64,000 nt of DNA from Gymnopilus junonius (lineage: Eukaryota > Basidiomycota > Agaricomycetes > Agaricales > Galerinaceae). The notes beneath the pieces were generated by a model. That model had not been told where the DNA came from and ran no database searches. It saw only the letters and a program-made list of their open reading frames with translations. Positions 44,446 to 56,854 of this stretch are shown here, in pieces. The DNA is taken from positions 62,001 to 126,000 of the forward strand of contig JADNYJ010000115.1 in the NCBI GenBank assembly GCA_015501075.1, in the 5' to 3' direction. Within the stretch, counting starts at the first letter, position 1. Every line of letters begins with the position of its first letter. The position numbers and the translations under genes are program-made.

Positions 44446-47189
44446 TTGTGCCGAAGTCTTTGCTGAGATTCTACTGTAAATAGAAGGATAAGTACCATGT
44501 ACTATGCTGCATGAAGGATAATAAACATACCGTAGAGGAAGTGCCGCTGGAACGTAACCAGTGTGGCAGTACGGAAGTTAAGGAGGGGATTTTTGGCCGC
44601 CATGTCTGTGAGGAGGTTTTTTTATGCAAAATCGCTGCAACGAGGTCGACCATTAGCTCACCTGTCAATACCGAAGAGTAATGGGGTGTGCAAGATCCAA
44701 GTCCTGGGGTACGGCGCCGCTTTCTCCATCTAAATTCAAGTGCAGCCTCGATGCCTCGCTTGGTAGATTTACATAAGGCTGATCGCACAAAGGTGACCTG
44801 GGAGTCAATAATCCTACATTCGCCATTGGGCTTTAAATCCAACTCGAAATGCGAGTGTAGTCGCCCTACACGCTGCTGCTCAGGAGGAATAATGGTGCAT
44901 ATTCTGCGATTGAAAGGTGCGTTTCAAGAAGAGCGGAGATTCGGTCGGGTTAGAACCGACTATCTGCGAAATTGGATCCACCAAAAAAGGAGACACCGTA
45001 ATGAAGTGCCATCAAGAAATTGAAACGGATTTACCAAACTGAGTACACGTACATGTCGAAAAAAAGTCTAGTCCAAAGTCAAACTAAAGTTTCACCGTCT
45101 AATCAGAACATCGAAATGTACAACGAGGCAAACTCTTGGAGTCATTGACGCTCGGCAAAATATCTAGACATAGAACTGTCATCCATACAGCACTTGCACC
45201 GGAATAGAAGAGCGGCTGACAATTCAAGGACTTGTGCACAGCAATTTGAATTGAGTTTGGCCTATCGCATAAGCTCCCCTATGCCTCCCTGAAGGACCGG
45301 TAACAAGAAAAAGATATCCGATTTCTAGACAGTTCAAATGAATCAGCCCCTAGCCATGATGTAAAGTGTGGAACTGATACGAAAATAGATCTATAACTGA
45401 CCGTTGGAGAGGATTTTCTGTGAGCGCGTGTAATTCAAAGTCCACAGGATACGATATAATGCTACGATAATTTTCAATTTGGAGGCAACAGCAACACAAG
45501 GTCTACTTAAACGAATGAAGCAAAAGTTTGGTCAATCGTGAGACAGCGCAGATCCGGCCACGTGGTCTGCACGCGTACCCGTGAACCCCAAAACTATAAG
45601 GACTGTAAGCGAACATGAAAGATATAGAGGGATATGGCAGATGAGCGAATTACGACAACAGGCGGTCGAAGTTGGAATGTCGAATACGTTGAGACCGAAA
45701 GAATGGTGCTGAAGGGACTTCCTTCCAAAGTATTTGCCGATTTACGTAGCAGGAATAGAAATGCTTGGTGGAACATGCAAAATGTTGAGAAGAAGGGCAG
45801 AGGCTGAAATACCGCGGAGAGCGACAACAGTGTTAGCTAATGCCTATGTGAGGTGGAACAAGAATAAAATAAAACATATCAAACAACGCATTCAACTCAT
45901 CTTGTCATCCTAGGATATTCCCAACGCAGTAAGAAGGATGATCCGAGAGTAATCATATCCGAAGTTATACGTACGTGGTACAAATCCTTCCACCTCGACA
46001 CTATGGTTATTACCTTCAAAAGAGGACCTCCCATCGATAGAGACTTGTGCTGCTACTCGGATTCATTCATAAATGGGGACCACTACAATAGCATTCATTA
46101 GCGGCAGTTCCGACATCAAACTTGCAGAATAATTTCAACAGCGCAAGAGGAAACGCAGCAAGCCTGAGAAATCTTGCAGAATAAAATCTGGATTAAAATG
46201 TGAGGAATCAACCAGATTTATCTCATGAACGCACCAAAGAGTAGGCCTGGCTCTTCGTCATAGCAATTCCTTACACATTAGTTCCTGACGCGTTCGATAC
46301 TGTGATGGATGAGCAGCAAGCACTGGCACGCTAGTGAGAGTTTATAAATTGCAGGGCGCGGCTCTTTTGTGTAGACGTGTATTCGGAAATCAAAAAGTCC
46401 AATACTTCTATATAGTTCCGGCTACGGGGACAGCCACTGACGAGCCGTGATGGCGTCCAGTTCGGATATGCAAGGCGAAAGACTTGAAGAAGAAGATCGT
46501 GGCATAAAGAGAGGGGGAAGAAAGAAAAATTGCATTGAATGTGACTCGTCGACATCGACCAACCAACGACATGAGCTCAACTTTAACCAGCACGTGATTC
46601 CGTCGCGTCGCGCGTCCACCCAAGTCCGCCCAAGTCAAGCCGATATATCCGCCTTCTCCCCTTTAACCGCCTTGACTTGTATATCAATTCGGCTACTAAT
46701 AACGAAGCTGACAGTACTGCCGGCCAATTTGTTCTCATTAACACGGATGATTATAAGCAACGCTTATTTACGTGCTTCCCTAGTAACTCAGCACTCAATA
46801 TCCTTTGTTGATACTTATATTGCGATAGGTTTCTTAACTAAAATAGATTCCATGCCTCGCTATAAAGAACAGCTGCGCACTCACCTTAACATCTCGTTGA
46901 GTAATGCGATTGCAAGAACCTCGGTATTTATTTCTGCTGTGGATCTGACATTGGACAACGTTTAGGATATCCCCAGTTTCCCTGGCTGAAGATTATGTCA
47001 GTGGTTTTATATCGACGCGGATAGGTATGAAAGAAGGTAAGACTTGAGGCACCCGAGTTTTTTTTTCTGACGAATTTTAAATGTATAGGTAGGTGCTGTT
47101 CAATCCTGGCGTGATGAATCGCGGATAACTGAAAGAAAAAGACATCGAGCACATTCATCGCATTCAGTGCACTTTGTTTGCACACTCGT
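44446..47189. other. Intergenic, no supported gene
   Basis: About 2.7 kb. Frames at 44471-44842 (minus) and 46447-46965 (plus) are open but compositionally ordinary, lack domains and lack splice partners. The stretch 46680-46965 is AT-richer than its surroundings and may be old repeat DNA. The first 400 bp would include the F-box promoter. Confidence 0.45.
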
Positions 47190-47640
47190 AGAGACCTTCT
47201 TACAGCTAAATCCAAAACCCTATGCACCTTCCAAAATTCACTTCTGTGCGCCTGGCTTTGTATAAACAACTGTTTTAGGCAGGCCTTGCATCATTAGCGC
47301 GTCGCTATGACCATCTTTGGCGAGGCGGTTGGAGTCCTGTGGGGTTTCTACACCACACTACCCCACCGTGGTTCATTGTATTCGTGTACTACTACTTATA
47401 TACAGGGTAATGACATTGTCATTGCTGAGAGGAGGGGTCGATATATTGCGAAGCCCATGAAGATATTGTGTCGACAGCACGACGAAGAGGCTAAGGGTGG
47501 GGTGGTTGTTGATGGGAAAGAATAAGTGGACTGCGTCATCGATCCGCTGACCACTATAAACGGTTGTTTATACAAACAGAGGCGGACGAACCGAAATTTA
47601 CGAAGGTGCATAGGGTTTTGGATTTAGCTGTAAAGGAAAT
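47190..47640. repeat. Diverged inverted repeat of about 80-bp arms
   Basis: Left arm near 47200-47276 and right arm near 47555-47634 are inverted copies. They share TTACAGCTAAATCC, CCAAAACCCTATGCACCTT and TTTGTATAAACAAC. Loop length is about 280 bp. Clear target duplications were not found, so this may be a decayed MITE or a foldback element. Confidence 0.65.
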
Positions 47641-47676
47641 GTGTGGTTGTACTATGAGCTGCCACCTTACCTACGA

Positions 47677-47820
47677 CTACCCATAATTGGCCTCGCCGGC
47701 TTCTACTGCCTTCTTCCCACTAAGTTGTTCCGCGACGACGTACGCACCGCTCTCTCCATTCTTCATCATTCCAGGAACGGTATATTTAACGCCTAAATAC
47801 ATGTGATATCGTTTGAAGCT
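47677..47820 (-). other. Possible 3' exon of an unidentified gene
   Basis: On the minus strand, an acceptor-like TCGCAG is followed by an open stretch SFKRYHMYLGVKYTVPGMMK and ends ...SGKKAVEAGEANYG then TAG at 47677. A donor-like GTAAGC lies about 90 bp upstream, but the preceding sequence does not give a clear in-phase exon. Possibly the end of a decayed gene. Confidence 0.25.
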
Positions 47821-48295
47821 CTGCGATTGTGCTACGCCATAGTGAGAAATGTCTTCCACGGCGCAGATCAACGCCCAAGAACGAAAAAAATAGCTTACGC
47901 AGAGAAGGATATTTCTGGTAAAATGTTACCGCGGCATTCTAACTGTTGAGCTTGACTCGATACTCCATAGCAACGTTGCTACTGATCACAGCAGCGTACC
48001 CAAAGTATAACTTTTTTGAAAAGTCTTCTCGATGGCCAGGCTCGGCTTCTGTATTCGCTAACAGTTCGTCCAGTAGCAATTTCTCTTGCGGTAAACAATC
48101 AACTATCCAAAAGAAGTGAAGTGGTAGTAATTAGGCAGGGCGAACGAACTAATTATGGCGACTCCTCGGCGAGATACACTAAAGCCCATAAAGTATAAAG
48201 AGACCCCAAGATTATCCATTGCGATGGTTCGTTAACATTACCCAAGACGTGCTCTTCACCATCTGGTGCTCTTTTCGCATCCCTCGCCTTCCACA

Positions 48296-48912
48296 ATGCA
48301 TACAAGCTTCCCCATTGATAACGTCAACAAAGAGGTTATAAAGGCCGCGCCCTTCGTCAACCGGAGACCTCGTAAACCCTCTACTGTCCACTGGCGCACG
48401 GACAGTATGCCATCCAGCACCAGCGGATCAAACTCGACTCCCACCTCAATGGATCTGGACGCTCTTCCCCGCTCATCCAACTACTCCCGATCCACATCCT
48501 CCTCACACACTGACGCACCACCACCTGCGTATGAAGACTCGAGCGCGAACATGGAGGGTAATTCGAAGAAGGAGGCCAGGCGTGGGTTTCGAGATACTGA
48601 GAAAGGACTATACGCGTATGTACATGCTGTACCGCCGGCGCCTGCTTATCAGCTGTCGCAAGAGGTGCATAAGACGCTTGGTATCGCGGATAGTGTAAGT
48701 TCGGTCTTGCCTATTTCATGGATAAGTGAGCTTAAGGAAAGCAGGAAGAGAAAGTTCTGACTCACATTGGACCCGAATCTGAACCGCAGCGGGCGATACC
48801 TATTGGTGAAAGGTACAGGATTTCGAGGCCTTACCCTTTGGGAGCCAGAACCAAGCCGAAGAAGACGGATGAGAAGGAAGAATCGACATCGAAGACTACG
48901 GGAAGGATATAG
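48296..48912 (+). CDS. Ser/Pro-rich small protein, two exons, 173 residues
   Basis: Exon 1 is 48296-48694 (MHTSFPIDNVNKEVIKAAPF onward) and exon 2 is 48790-48912 (RAIPIGERYRISRPYPLGAR to TTGRI and TAG). The intron (GTAAGT to CCGCAG, 95 bp) is phase 0. An in-frame ATG exists at 48266; 48296 is preferred because it follows the pattern CACAATG. The protein is Ser/Thr/Pro-rich with a PPPAY motif (TDAPPPAYEDS), a classic class I WW-domain ligand, then a more ordered QLSQEVHKTLGIADS. The PPxY is notable because a WW-like protein is encoded at 39875-41776, though no link is shown. Function unknown. Confidence 0.62.
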
Positions 48913-51900
48913 GCAGATGTATTGAGATGAAGTCCTTTGCAAAAGGAAAAGAGTCAAATTTATATTTCAGTTAATAATTTATTGGCAGTATTTAAAGTAA
49001 ATTGGGGGTATACTTACGAACAACAATCCTCCCTTTCAGTAACCACCAGATGATTTGCGATCAATCCTCCCTACAAAGTTCCTTCAATAAATAGTCCAAG
49101 TTGCAGAGAGTGTAAGCGCAATTTGAGGGCGGTCAAAGCGCACTACGGACGAGATGGAGAATAATTCAATAACGATGCCTAGTTGACCGCCGAAAACAGG
49201 ACTGGAGAACGGAGAAGGTCCTGTCTAGTGTCTAATGTAAAAAGTCGTTAGGCGGATTTCGAAGTAAATTCCATGAGATACACCCACAACTACCTCGCGG
49301 AATACATAAACAAATAGCTGGATTTTAGGCGCCATCAGCTAGTCTAAATGCAAATGGTCGAGCAACAATCAGAGACTCACTTAACTGGTTACCCTGTGAT
49401 ACGAAAATTACCTTCCATTGCGTGCGTGAAAGCCGATGAGTACTCTAGAAGACGGCGCGCATCGAAGTTTCGGCTAAGTACCTGAGAGTTACGCGTCTGC
49501 TAGGGCCTCAAGGTGGTCATTTCAATGCCTAGATCAGACGCTGGCAAATAATAGAGATATCAAGAGTCTGCTAATTGGGCAGACTTGGTAAGATTGACCG
49601 CCTCTGAATCATGCTTAGCGTGCATGAAACAAGCGCAAGAGTCGCCATGCATGAGAGAGACTCACAAGAAAATAAACAGAATATAGGCCTGAAATTTTCA
49701 AAAACGCAAAAGTAGACGAAAGTATGGATCATTGGGTCACAGCCAGTAACCGTGTCACCTACTGTACAGTTCCTCGGCTAATCCCACAGTCGGAGTTGGG
49801 ATCGAGTTCCGACCCAGGTCCGACCAAGTTCTCGAAGTCATGCACGTGGAACGACTTTCCACTTGTGCTATCCTTCAAACCCATTTTCATGTGGATGTAA
49901 AGTTGCATATCTATATACCTTCTTCTGGGTCTTGATCTCTCCTTCTGTTCTGGATACTCTGGAGCCATTCGAATTAATTTTCGGTGTTCTCACTGAGCTG
50001 CTATTTATGTGCCCCCGATTATCGATTATCTCTAGCTTTGTGGCTCTTTGATGCTCAGTTCTCGGTCTCAGGGCCTTAGGCTTCTGTATATCTCGTTTGA
50101 CCACTTGTATATCTCATTCCAACTTCTCGACATTATTCTCGCCTCTGTTCTGTGCGCTTCCAATCCAAGTTCCATTACTAAGTCAACTATAATACCCAGA
50201 TGCCCCCCTGCTGTTTAGGCATTGTCTGCGGCTGTGGAAACGGGCATACTTCACTGGACAAAGTCCTTATTCTTCTCGAGCGCCACTGCCGATTTCCACA
50301 AAAGCGCGTCGAAGGCCAACTTTTAATTATATCAACTATGATTGTCTGGATTCATGCCGATTTGAATTGGCCTCTTTCATCCCTTTTTCCCTTTTTTCCT
50401 TTTTTATGAAATAATGAATCTGTTCATTAATCTCGTGCTTTGACCTACAGTGCGTCGACATGAAAAAGCGGCAGGCCCAGAGTGCCAACTTTCCATATTT
50501 GATGGGCGTTAAGTCCGACTCAACGCATCATGATTTATCTCTTCGGATATTTAACCTTCGGTTTTTTAATGCGAGCTCGTCCAAACTTTTCCCCATCTCA
50601 ACGCGACGCGATAGGACTTCTTCGCATTTCATATTTGCAATGATTTTCGCCGAGGAGCAAGACCTATTGCAAACGAACTTGAATTCGAATTTGTACTTCC
50701 CGTCAGTATAAGCCCCTTCTATCTTGTATTATTGAACCTTCTCTCAATTCACTAACTCACCAACGGCCCCTAGATCCTGGCCAGCCGCATCCGGAAGTAT
50801 TTACTCCCAATACGAGATGGACGAAAGCACGGTCGTTAACCGCCTTTCATACGAGGAATATATGTGTCAATCCAACGACGAGGCGGTCAGATTGGAATTT
50901 TCGGATCGAGAATATTGGGGATCGGTCCAGAAGGTAACTGGACAAGTACCCTAAACAAAGTACGAACGTCGGTGCCACTTCTATTAACCCCAGCCGAGAA
51001 GATGGTGGGGTGCCGGCGAGGCGCAAGGATCAGCGTACGCATGGTAAGCGGGGAATTGTTAGAGTGCGGCTTCAGCAGATAAAGCTTGACGCGCAGCCTA
51101 AGGATGACTGTGATTATACACATTAACTGTGCTCTCCTTCCTACATCGCATCGAACTTACACTCTCGTGCAATTTCATATACATGTGCTCGAAACTTGAA
51201 ATTTTTTATTCTTCGGTTGAATATTTCGCTCGTCTTTCTCAAGGAAGAGGAGGACTTAATAAAGGTGCATTGGTTCGCGTCCGCGAACGGCAAGAAAGCA
51301 GCTCCAGAGTCCGCACTTCACCGCATGTGCATCTGGATTGGGAGGGTTCGAACCTCGTACTTGAACTGCACACACGCAGTAACCTTTCTGAAATGATTTG
51401 AACTATCTGCGAGTCAATTGCGCCAGAGTACACGGTGAGCAAGTCTTTCGAAGACGATAATATCAGAGTTCTGGTGTTCATTTTTGAGGGGTAGAAATGT
51501 CTTGACAGCCACCTGAAAAACGGATGAGTCAGAATTAGACTTAACCAGGCTAGGTTACCCAAATCATTCTCCCAGACGTGTGATTTATGTTTATTTCGTC
51601 CTTCTATCTCTTACCAATTAGGTCACTTCTTTTCACGACCCATCGTAAGGACGCATCAGCCCTGAGAGATATCTCAACGAGCCTCAGGATCTTTGAAAAG
51701 CTATCACTTCATTTCACTACGATCCATGGGAAACTTGAACGCGATCGCAAAAGTACCGTAAGTAATCATATCTGAAGACTCGCCTCCCACTAGTACATGG
51801 TATTGTGCTAAACAGTAATAATTTCAAGAAAGGGGGTCTCGACGTACCATCGTCCCACTTTACCAGACCATCTAGGTGCGGCGCTGCCACCAACAACGTT

Positions 51901-52040
51901 TGAACCACACTGACGGGCTGAGTCGACGCACACCAGCCAATAGCAGTGCAAGAGCGAATTCCACGCTCTGTTTCATGCAGGATCTATATGCCCGTGTACG
52001 ATAAGACCACCATCGTCCCCACCGTCAGGACAACGCCCAA
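48913..52040. other. Intergenic, no supported gene
   Basis: About 3.1 kb. Two minus-strand frames (50887-51123 and 51239-51562) contain a loosely similar segment (RTLILAPRRH against RTLILSSSKD), but neither shows a domain or a clear splice structure. A TTCGAACC at 51348-51355 was checked for a tRNA and rejected. Confidence 0.45.
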
Positions 52041-52466
52041 GGGCAGTGCGATTCATCAGTAAATCGAGGAAAAACCCGTGAGGCATTGTAGTTCTCACGA
52101 GGTTGATAATGCCGGATATTGGCTCACGGCGCCTCGTGAGGCAAAGTGAGTCGAATACAATGCTTGTATCGGGCTCACAAACGCAATAACGGATCGTTAC
52201 TACCTCATGCCTCGTGGTGAAAGGACGGCGGGGTTATGAATGGATCATCATCTATTGTGAGTCTAGTGACAGGGTATATTAAGGATGCGAGTTAGTTATG
52301 AGCGTACTTCAATATCGCGACTAATCGCGATCCTCTTAGCAGGTTTATAATAAAGCCTGATGAACCGTGACTAGCAAGTAATCTTACAGCTGCCTTACGA
52401 TGAGTAGTGAGGGTAACTCGCAGTTACTTGGGCAAATCAAAGATGTCTAATTATAGGTCTACAAAA

Positions 52467-55400
52467 TTAAAGGCTTGCATAACCGTTGTCTTCGTCATCG
52501 CCGCTGTTATCGCCGCCACTGTCTTCCGAGCCCCCGCCTTCTTCCTCACTCAAACCTCCATCATCGCTGCCCTCTGCCGTGGTATCGTCAACATCCATAC
52601 CCTCCTCATCTTCCTCAGCTTCGTCACCATCTCCTTCCTCAGCCTCCTCTTCATCATCCGGCGGTCGATCCATTTCTCGATGTCTTGCAAATTCTCCGTG
52701 ACCGACACCGTGGCCAAAATGACGCATAAGGGTATCACGGTCAAGAAAGCTGGATGAAGGTGAGCGTAGAAAGCAGCGCGTTCCGAAGAGTTTTACTCAC
52801 ACATTGACATAGAAGTTCAGCCAGTCATCACTATCTTCCGGATCCTTGACTCTTGCAAGTGACCCGGCAGCAGGCAACAGGTTTGACGTGCGGCCTTCTG
52901 AGAAGGCAGGAATGATATGGGCTCCGCGAATGACATGCTGAGGGTCGAGGAATGTGAAGGCGTAGTCGTCCGTTGATTCAACGAAACCAATCTTTGGAAG
53001 ACGCGCAGCCTTGAATCCATGCCGATAACGACCTGGCTCCATTCCGAACCATCTCACCCATAAAAAGTCCATGTGTTGCTTTGATTTGTCCTTGACACGA
53101 GGATGGGACGAGGAAACTGTGGCATGGAAGATACCAATCACGCGAGCATACCAATAGGGCTGCGCTTGAGGGCCAGTCTCCGGCGATTTGACCATGATGT
53201 CAGGGTAAGAGGTTGGATTAATGGTGTCGCTGTCTCGTCTGACATCGTATGTCGTGTAGTTGATCCGAATTGTCTTGCTCTTGTAGATCCGCTCTCCTGC
53301 AATGCAAACGGTATTTCTCTCGTCATCCGTGAAGTCGCCATAGGTATCACCCTCATATTCCCGACCGAGCAAACGACCGAGAATGTGGTCCTGCAATTTT
53401 GGGATAAAGTGCTGCGGTGACAGGTCAGTGCCATTGGTCGAGTAACAGAGCAAGCATGGCTTACCTTGACTGCAGGGTCATCTTGATTTTCTTGGACAAA
53501 GGTGTAAATGTCGACAGGGTCATTTTTGGAGTTCGAGACCTGGTATCGTACGTCCAGGTTTCGTTCCATCACAGCATCTTTGCCACTGACAAGACTACGC
53601 TTCAGGCGGTCCTTTCCTCGGTGTCGCTCTGCAGCAAGCTGGGCCCGCTCAAGGCGTCTGACTCGCTTGGCAATCTGCTTTGTTGCGTCTCTCTTGTTGG
53701 TCCTGCCGTAGAGCCGTTTGACTAGACGGTGAGCCAGCTCGCCCTGGAAGTGATAATTAAACAATAATTAACTTATTCAGAGGTTTTGACGTACCAGTTG
53801 AGTCGAAAAAGAATCAGTTCCTCCAAATAACCGAATCGTCTGTACATAATCTCCTAAGGCATGGAATTTCGGAGTTAGGAGATTCAAGATTTTGGGTTTG
53901 CGGCCTGTTGAACTCGGAGGGGCAGGGGCACTATTTTCAGAAGGAGCAGGTGGTTCAGATTCGGAATGACCTGGGGTATTTCCGCTGGAAGGAGTGCTTT
54001 CGTTGTTGTCAGGTGGGGCTTGCGCATTGATGCCGGACATTCTGGATGTAGGTGGATTGGTAGAAGACGTAGATGACGGCGGGTTTTGAGCGATCTCAGG
54101 CATTGATATTTGGGTACTACCTCCTGACCGTGGAATGAATAGCTGCCTACCCTGTGCGCGCTGTCGTTGGCGATTCCGGGCAGCAACCTCGCGCGGGAGC
54201 TCCATAGTCTGGAATTGTGAACAGCTCAGATCCCGGAATTGTCGTATAAGGAGACCAAACTCCTTTGTGAGCTCCGCTAGATGGTCTAGTGTGGTGTCAC
54301 TGTGCATCCGCAGTTTAGCAAATCCGTGCCATTCAGCGGTTTTGTAAAGGAGCTTCATGAGTCGCTTGTTGTGAGGTTCTGGAAGGAGACCTTCAAAAGC
54401 GGGAATAGCGCACTGCATTCAATTGTTAGTGGCAGATCTGAGTGATCAACTGTGTAGCCAACCTGGAGCAGGTCCTCGTAATCTCGAGCTGCAAGTTTTT
54501 TCATTTCAGAGGCGTTGTTGGCGAAGCGGCGTATTGTTTGGCCGAACTGGGGAATATGTCGAAATCTGGCCATTGGTTAGGGCGGAAAGTCAAGTTTGCC
54601 GAAGTATGAGTCTTACCTCTCATCGAGAAGTGCAACAAGACTTCCGCCAGGAGCTGCAGCATACAGGATCCGGATTAGGTGCACAAAAAGTGCCTTCCAG
54701 ACACCAAGCTCGAACTCATGCATGAAGTCGACAACCAGCATTCGAGATAGATCAAAATCTGAGCCCAGTCTCTCAATGAATGCATTCTGAGATATCGGTA
54801 AGCAAAAGACCATTTCAAATGCTTGGATCGAGACTTACTGAAGTCGGGACCAATGAGGTCGGTTTAAGAAGCCTTTGGACAGCAGCCCCGCCTATTGGCA
54901 TGCCTAATTCATAGATAGCCTTTCGTGCTGAGTCAACGAGGTCCGCGGCATACTTCCGAGCTTTCTGGAGACGAGTTCTGGCATCTGCCATGAGACCGAC
55001 CTTATCCAACTTTGATTTTGGACAAGGCAACGAGGACAAGGACAGAGTCCTTGGTCACGAATGGTAGCAAGGAGAATTCTGAGGGATTGCCGCTCAGTCA
55101 GCAGAAAGCCTCATATGACAGAACAGAACAAAAGCTTACTTTTCAGGATAATCCGCGGAATAGGTGAAGATCCGGGGATAGATGCGGCGCTCAACACCGT
55201 CGTAACACCTTACAACCATTCCGTACTTATATGCATGAAGGAATTCGTCGTCAAGCAGGAATTTCCAGACACCATGCATCAGTTCCCGGCGACAGTGGGC
55301 GAGGATATCTTTCTGTTGGGTGTCCCACTTCTGATGAAAAGACTTCAGCTGGTCCTGAAGAGAGTCGGGAAAGGGAGGGATATACGCGAGATGTTTGGCG

Positions 55401-56577
55401 GCACCAGAGTTGGGTTGGCAACGGATGTACTTCGAGAGATTCCCGAATAGCATATAGATCGGCCACATCTTTGCAGTGCCGAAGTTGGCGAGATGTGTTG
55501 CATCCGACCAGAACATCAGAGCTGCAACAACTTTCTCTCGCTTGCATGTGGGGTCATCCGTGGGTGCACGCTGCACTTTGTCGTGCTCGTCGAGAAAAGC
55601 ATCCGAGTCATACAACTCCGAGTAGATGCGTTCATCGTCTCCAGTGGCAGGGTTGGTACGAAACAATTTGAACGGCGAGTGGTGAAACTTCAAAGAGAGG
55701 GGGCTCTGATACACTTCCCTGATCAATGTTGTGATTTTCCGATAGCAGAGACCAGGGATAGAGAACAGTCTCGATGGGATATGCCGGCTCCCAGAAGGGA
55801 CGTCGATGTCAATGCTGGTTTCTTGGAAAGATCGTAGGAATGGCGACTTTTCTTCCACTGCATCTGCCTTACGGTTCTCCCGCGCAGCATTGAACTTCTT
55901 GAGGTCGTCACGCTGGAACTCAGGGTGGAACAAGATATTGTGAACAAGGCGATCCACCTCGTCATTGGACTTTGATGAGCTGCCGGTATTTTGCCAATCC
56001 ATGAGAAGTTCGACAGTCTTATTTGTGAAAGGTGAAGCTTCCTCTTCGTCTCGATTTGGATTAGACGAGTCAGCACTTATGTTGGAGGTGTGAGGTCTGT
56101 AGAGGTCTTCTGTGGCGACAGATGCATCAGGATCATATGACGGTCGATAAAGATATTCCTTTCGGAGGCCAAAAATGTTGCGGAGAACTTGGTCGTGATG
56201 CTCCTGAAAAATCCTGAGTGTCAACCTCCATTGAGTCAGCTGCAGTTGCCATTGTCTGCTCCTTTGGCACATTAGAGATAGCCAGAATATTTCAAACGAG
56301 TGTAGAAGCTTACATTTGGGCCCTGATCTACCTGTGAGCCACCCTGCAACTGGTCCTGAGTTTTCTTCTCTGTAGATGCAGCCTTCTTTGCAAGTAAAAT
56401 ACGCCGACCAAAAGCAGTGCGCTCCTCGGAAAACTTTTTGTAGGTGGAACATTGCTGGCGGTGCTTTGTGATTCCTGACTGGTTTGATTCTCGAGGGCAT
56501 TTCTGGCAGCAAACAACCATCCCAAACACCAATGCAAGTAGACATGAAAAGGTGAAAAGGACTCGACTCAAGCGCAT
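52467..56577 (-). pseudogene. Plavaka/CACTA-like transposase, multi-exon, probably frameshifted
   Basis: Minus-strand segments in order: an N-terminal zinc-binding pattern (C-x2-C ... H-x3-C near 56460-56510), a variable linker, then conserved blocks PFTNKTVELLMDW, SRLFSIPGLCYRKITTLIRE, FHHSPFKLF, VVAALMFWSDATHLANFG, RRELMHGVWKFLLDDEFLHA, RIFTYSADYPEK; CPCPRC; VVDFMHEFELGVWKALFVH; SEMKKLAARDYEDLLQ; KFHALGDYVQTIRLFGGTDS; HGFKAARLPKIGFVES; and an acidic tail ending GYASL near 52467. Exons are separated by introns of about 50-60 bp with GT-AG ends. This block order matches a large basidiomycete DDE transposase group I know as Plavaka/CACTA-like. Near 55021, CPCPRCLV passes into SKLDKVGLMADA only with a frame change, fitting one lost base. 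ATG at 56577 or 56520; the start is not settled. Confidence 0.7.
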
Positions 56578-56854
56578 TGTCCGCTTTCACACTCGAAGTC
56601 ACAGTGAACCACGGTCGCTGGAGCCCAAAGGATGGCGGCAGTAACAGTGGAAGAACAGATTAATTTCGGAATTGAAAACAGGGTATTTGCAATAGATAAC
56701 GCCGGTGAGCCATACGATGATCAGCCAACGTACCTGGCAATGGGTAAGCTCCGGCATAGAAAATCAAATTGGCGGGTAAATCTTTACCTGCAGCTATAAA
56801 AGTGCAGCATTTGACGACAAGTCCTTCTCTTTCTTTCCCTCCCTCCCTCTGAAC
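56578..56854. promoter_or_regulatory. Shared divergent promoter inside the transposon
   Basis: About 280 bp separate the transposase start (minus) from the DUF6698-like start (plus). A TATAAA-like CTATAAAAG lies at about 56795, some 60 bp upstream of the plus ATG, followed by a pyrimidine-rich leader (TTCTCTTTCTTTCCCTCCC). A joint promoter is inferred from layout. Confidence 0.5.

Noticed and set aside
44471..44842. Minus-strand frame of 123 codons just upstream of the F-box gene
   Set aside because: No recognisable domain and lies in the likely promoter region; not supported as coding.
46447..46965. Plus-strand open frame of 172 codons
   Set aside because: No domain, no conserved-looking motif, composition changes midway to AT-rich; probably chance.
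51330..51440. TTCGAACC box suggesting a tRNA
   Set aside because: No pairing acceptor stem or anticodon arm could be built in either direction.
50887..51562. Two minus-strand frames sharing a loose RTLIL motif
   Set aside because: Similarity is short and loose; no starts, splice sites or domain to support genes.
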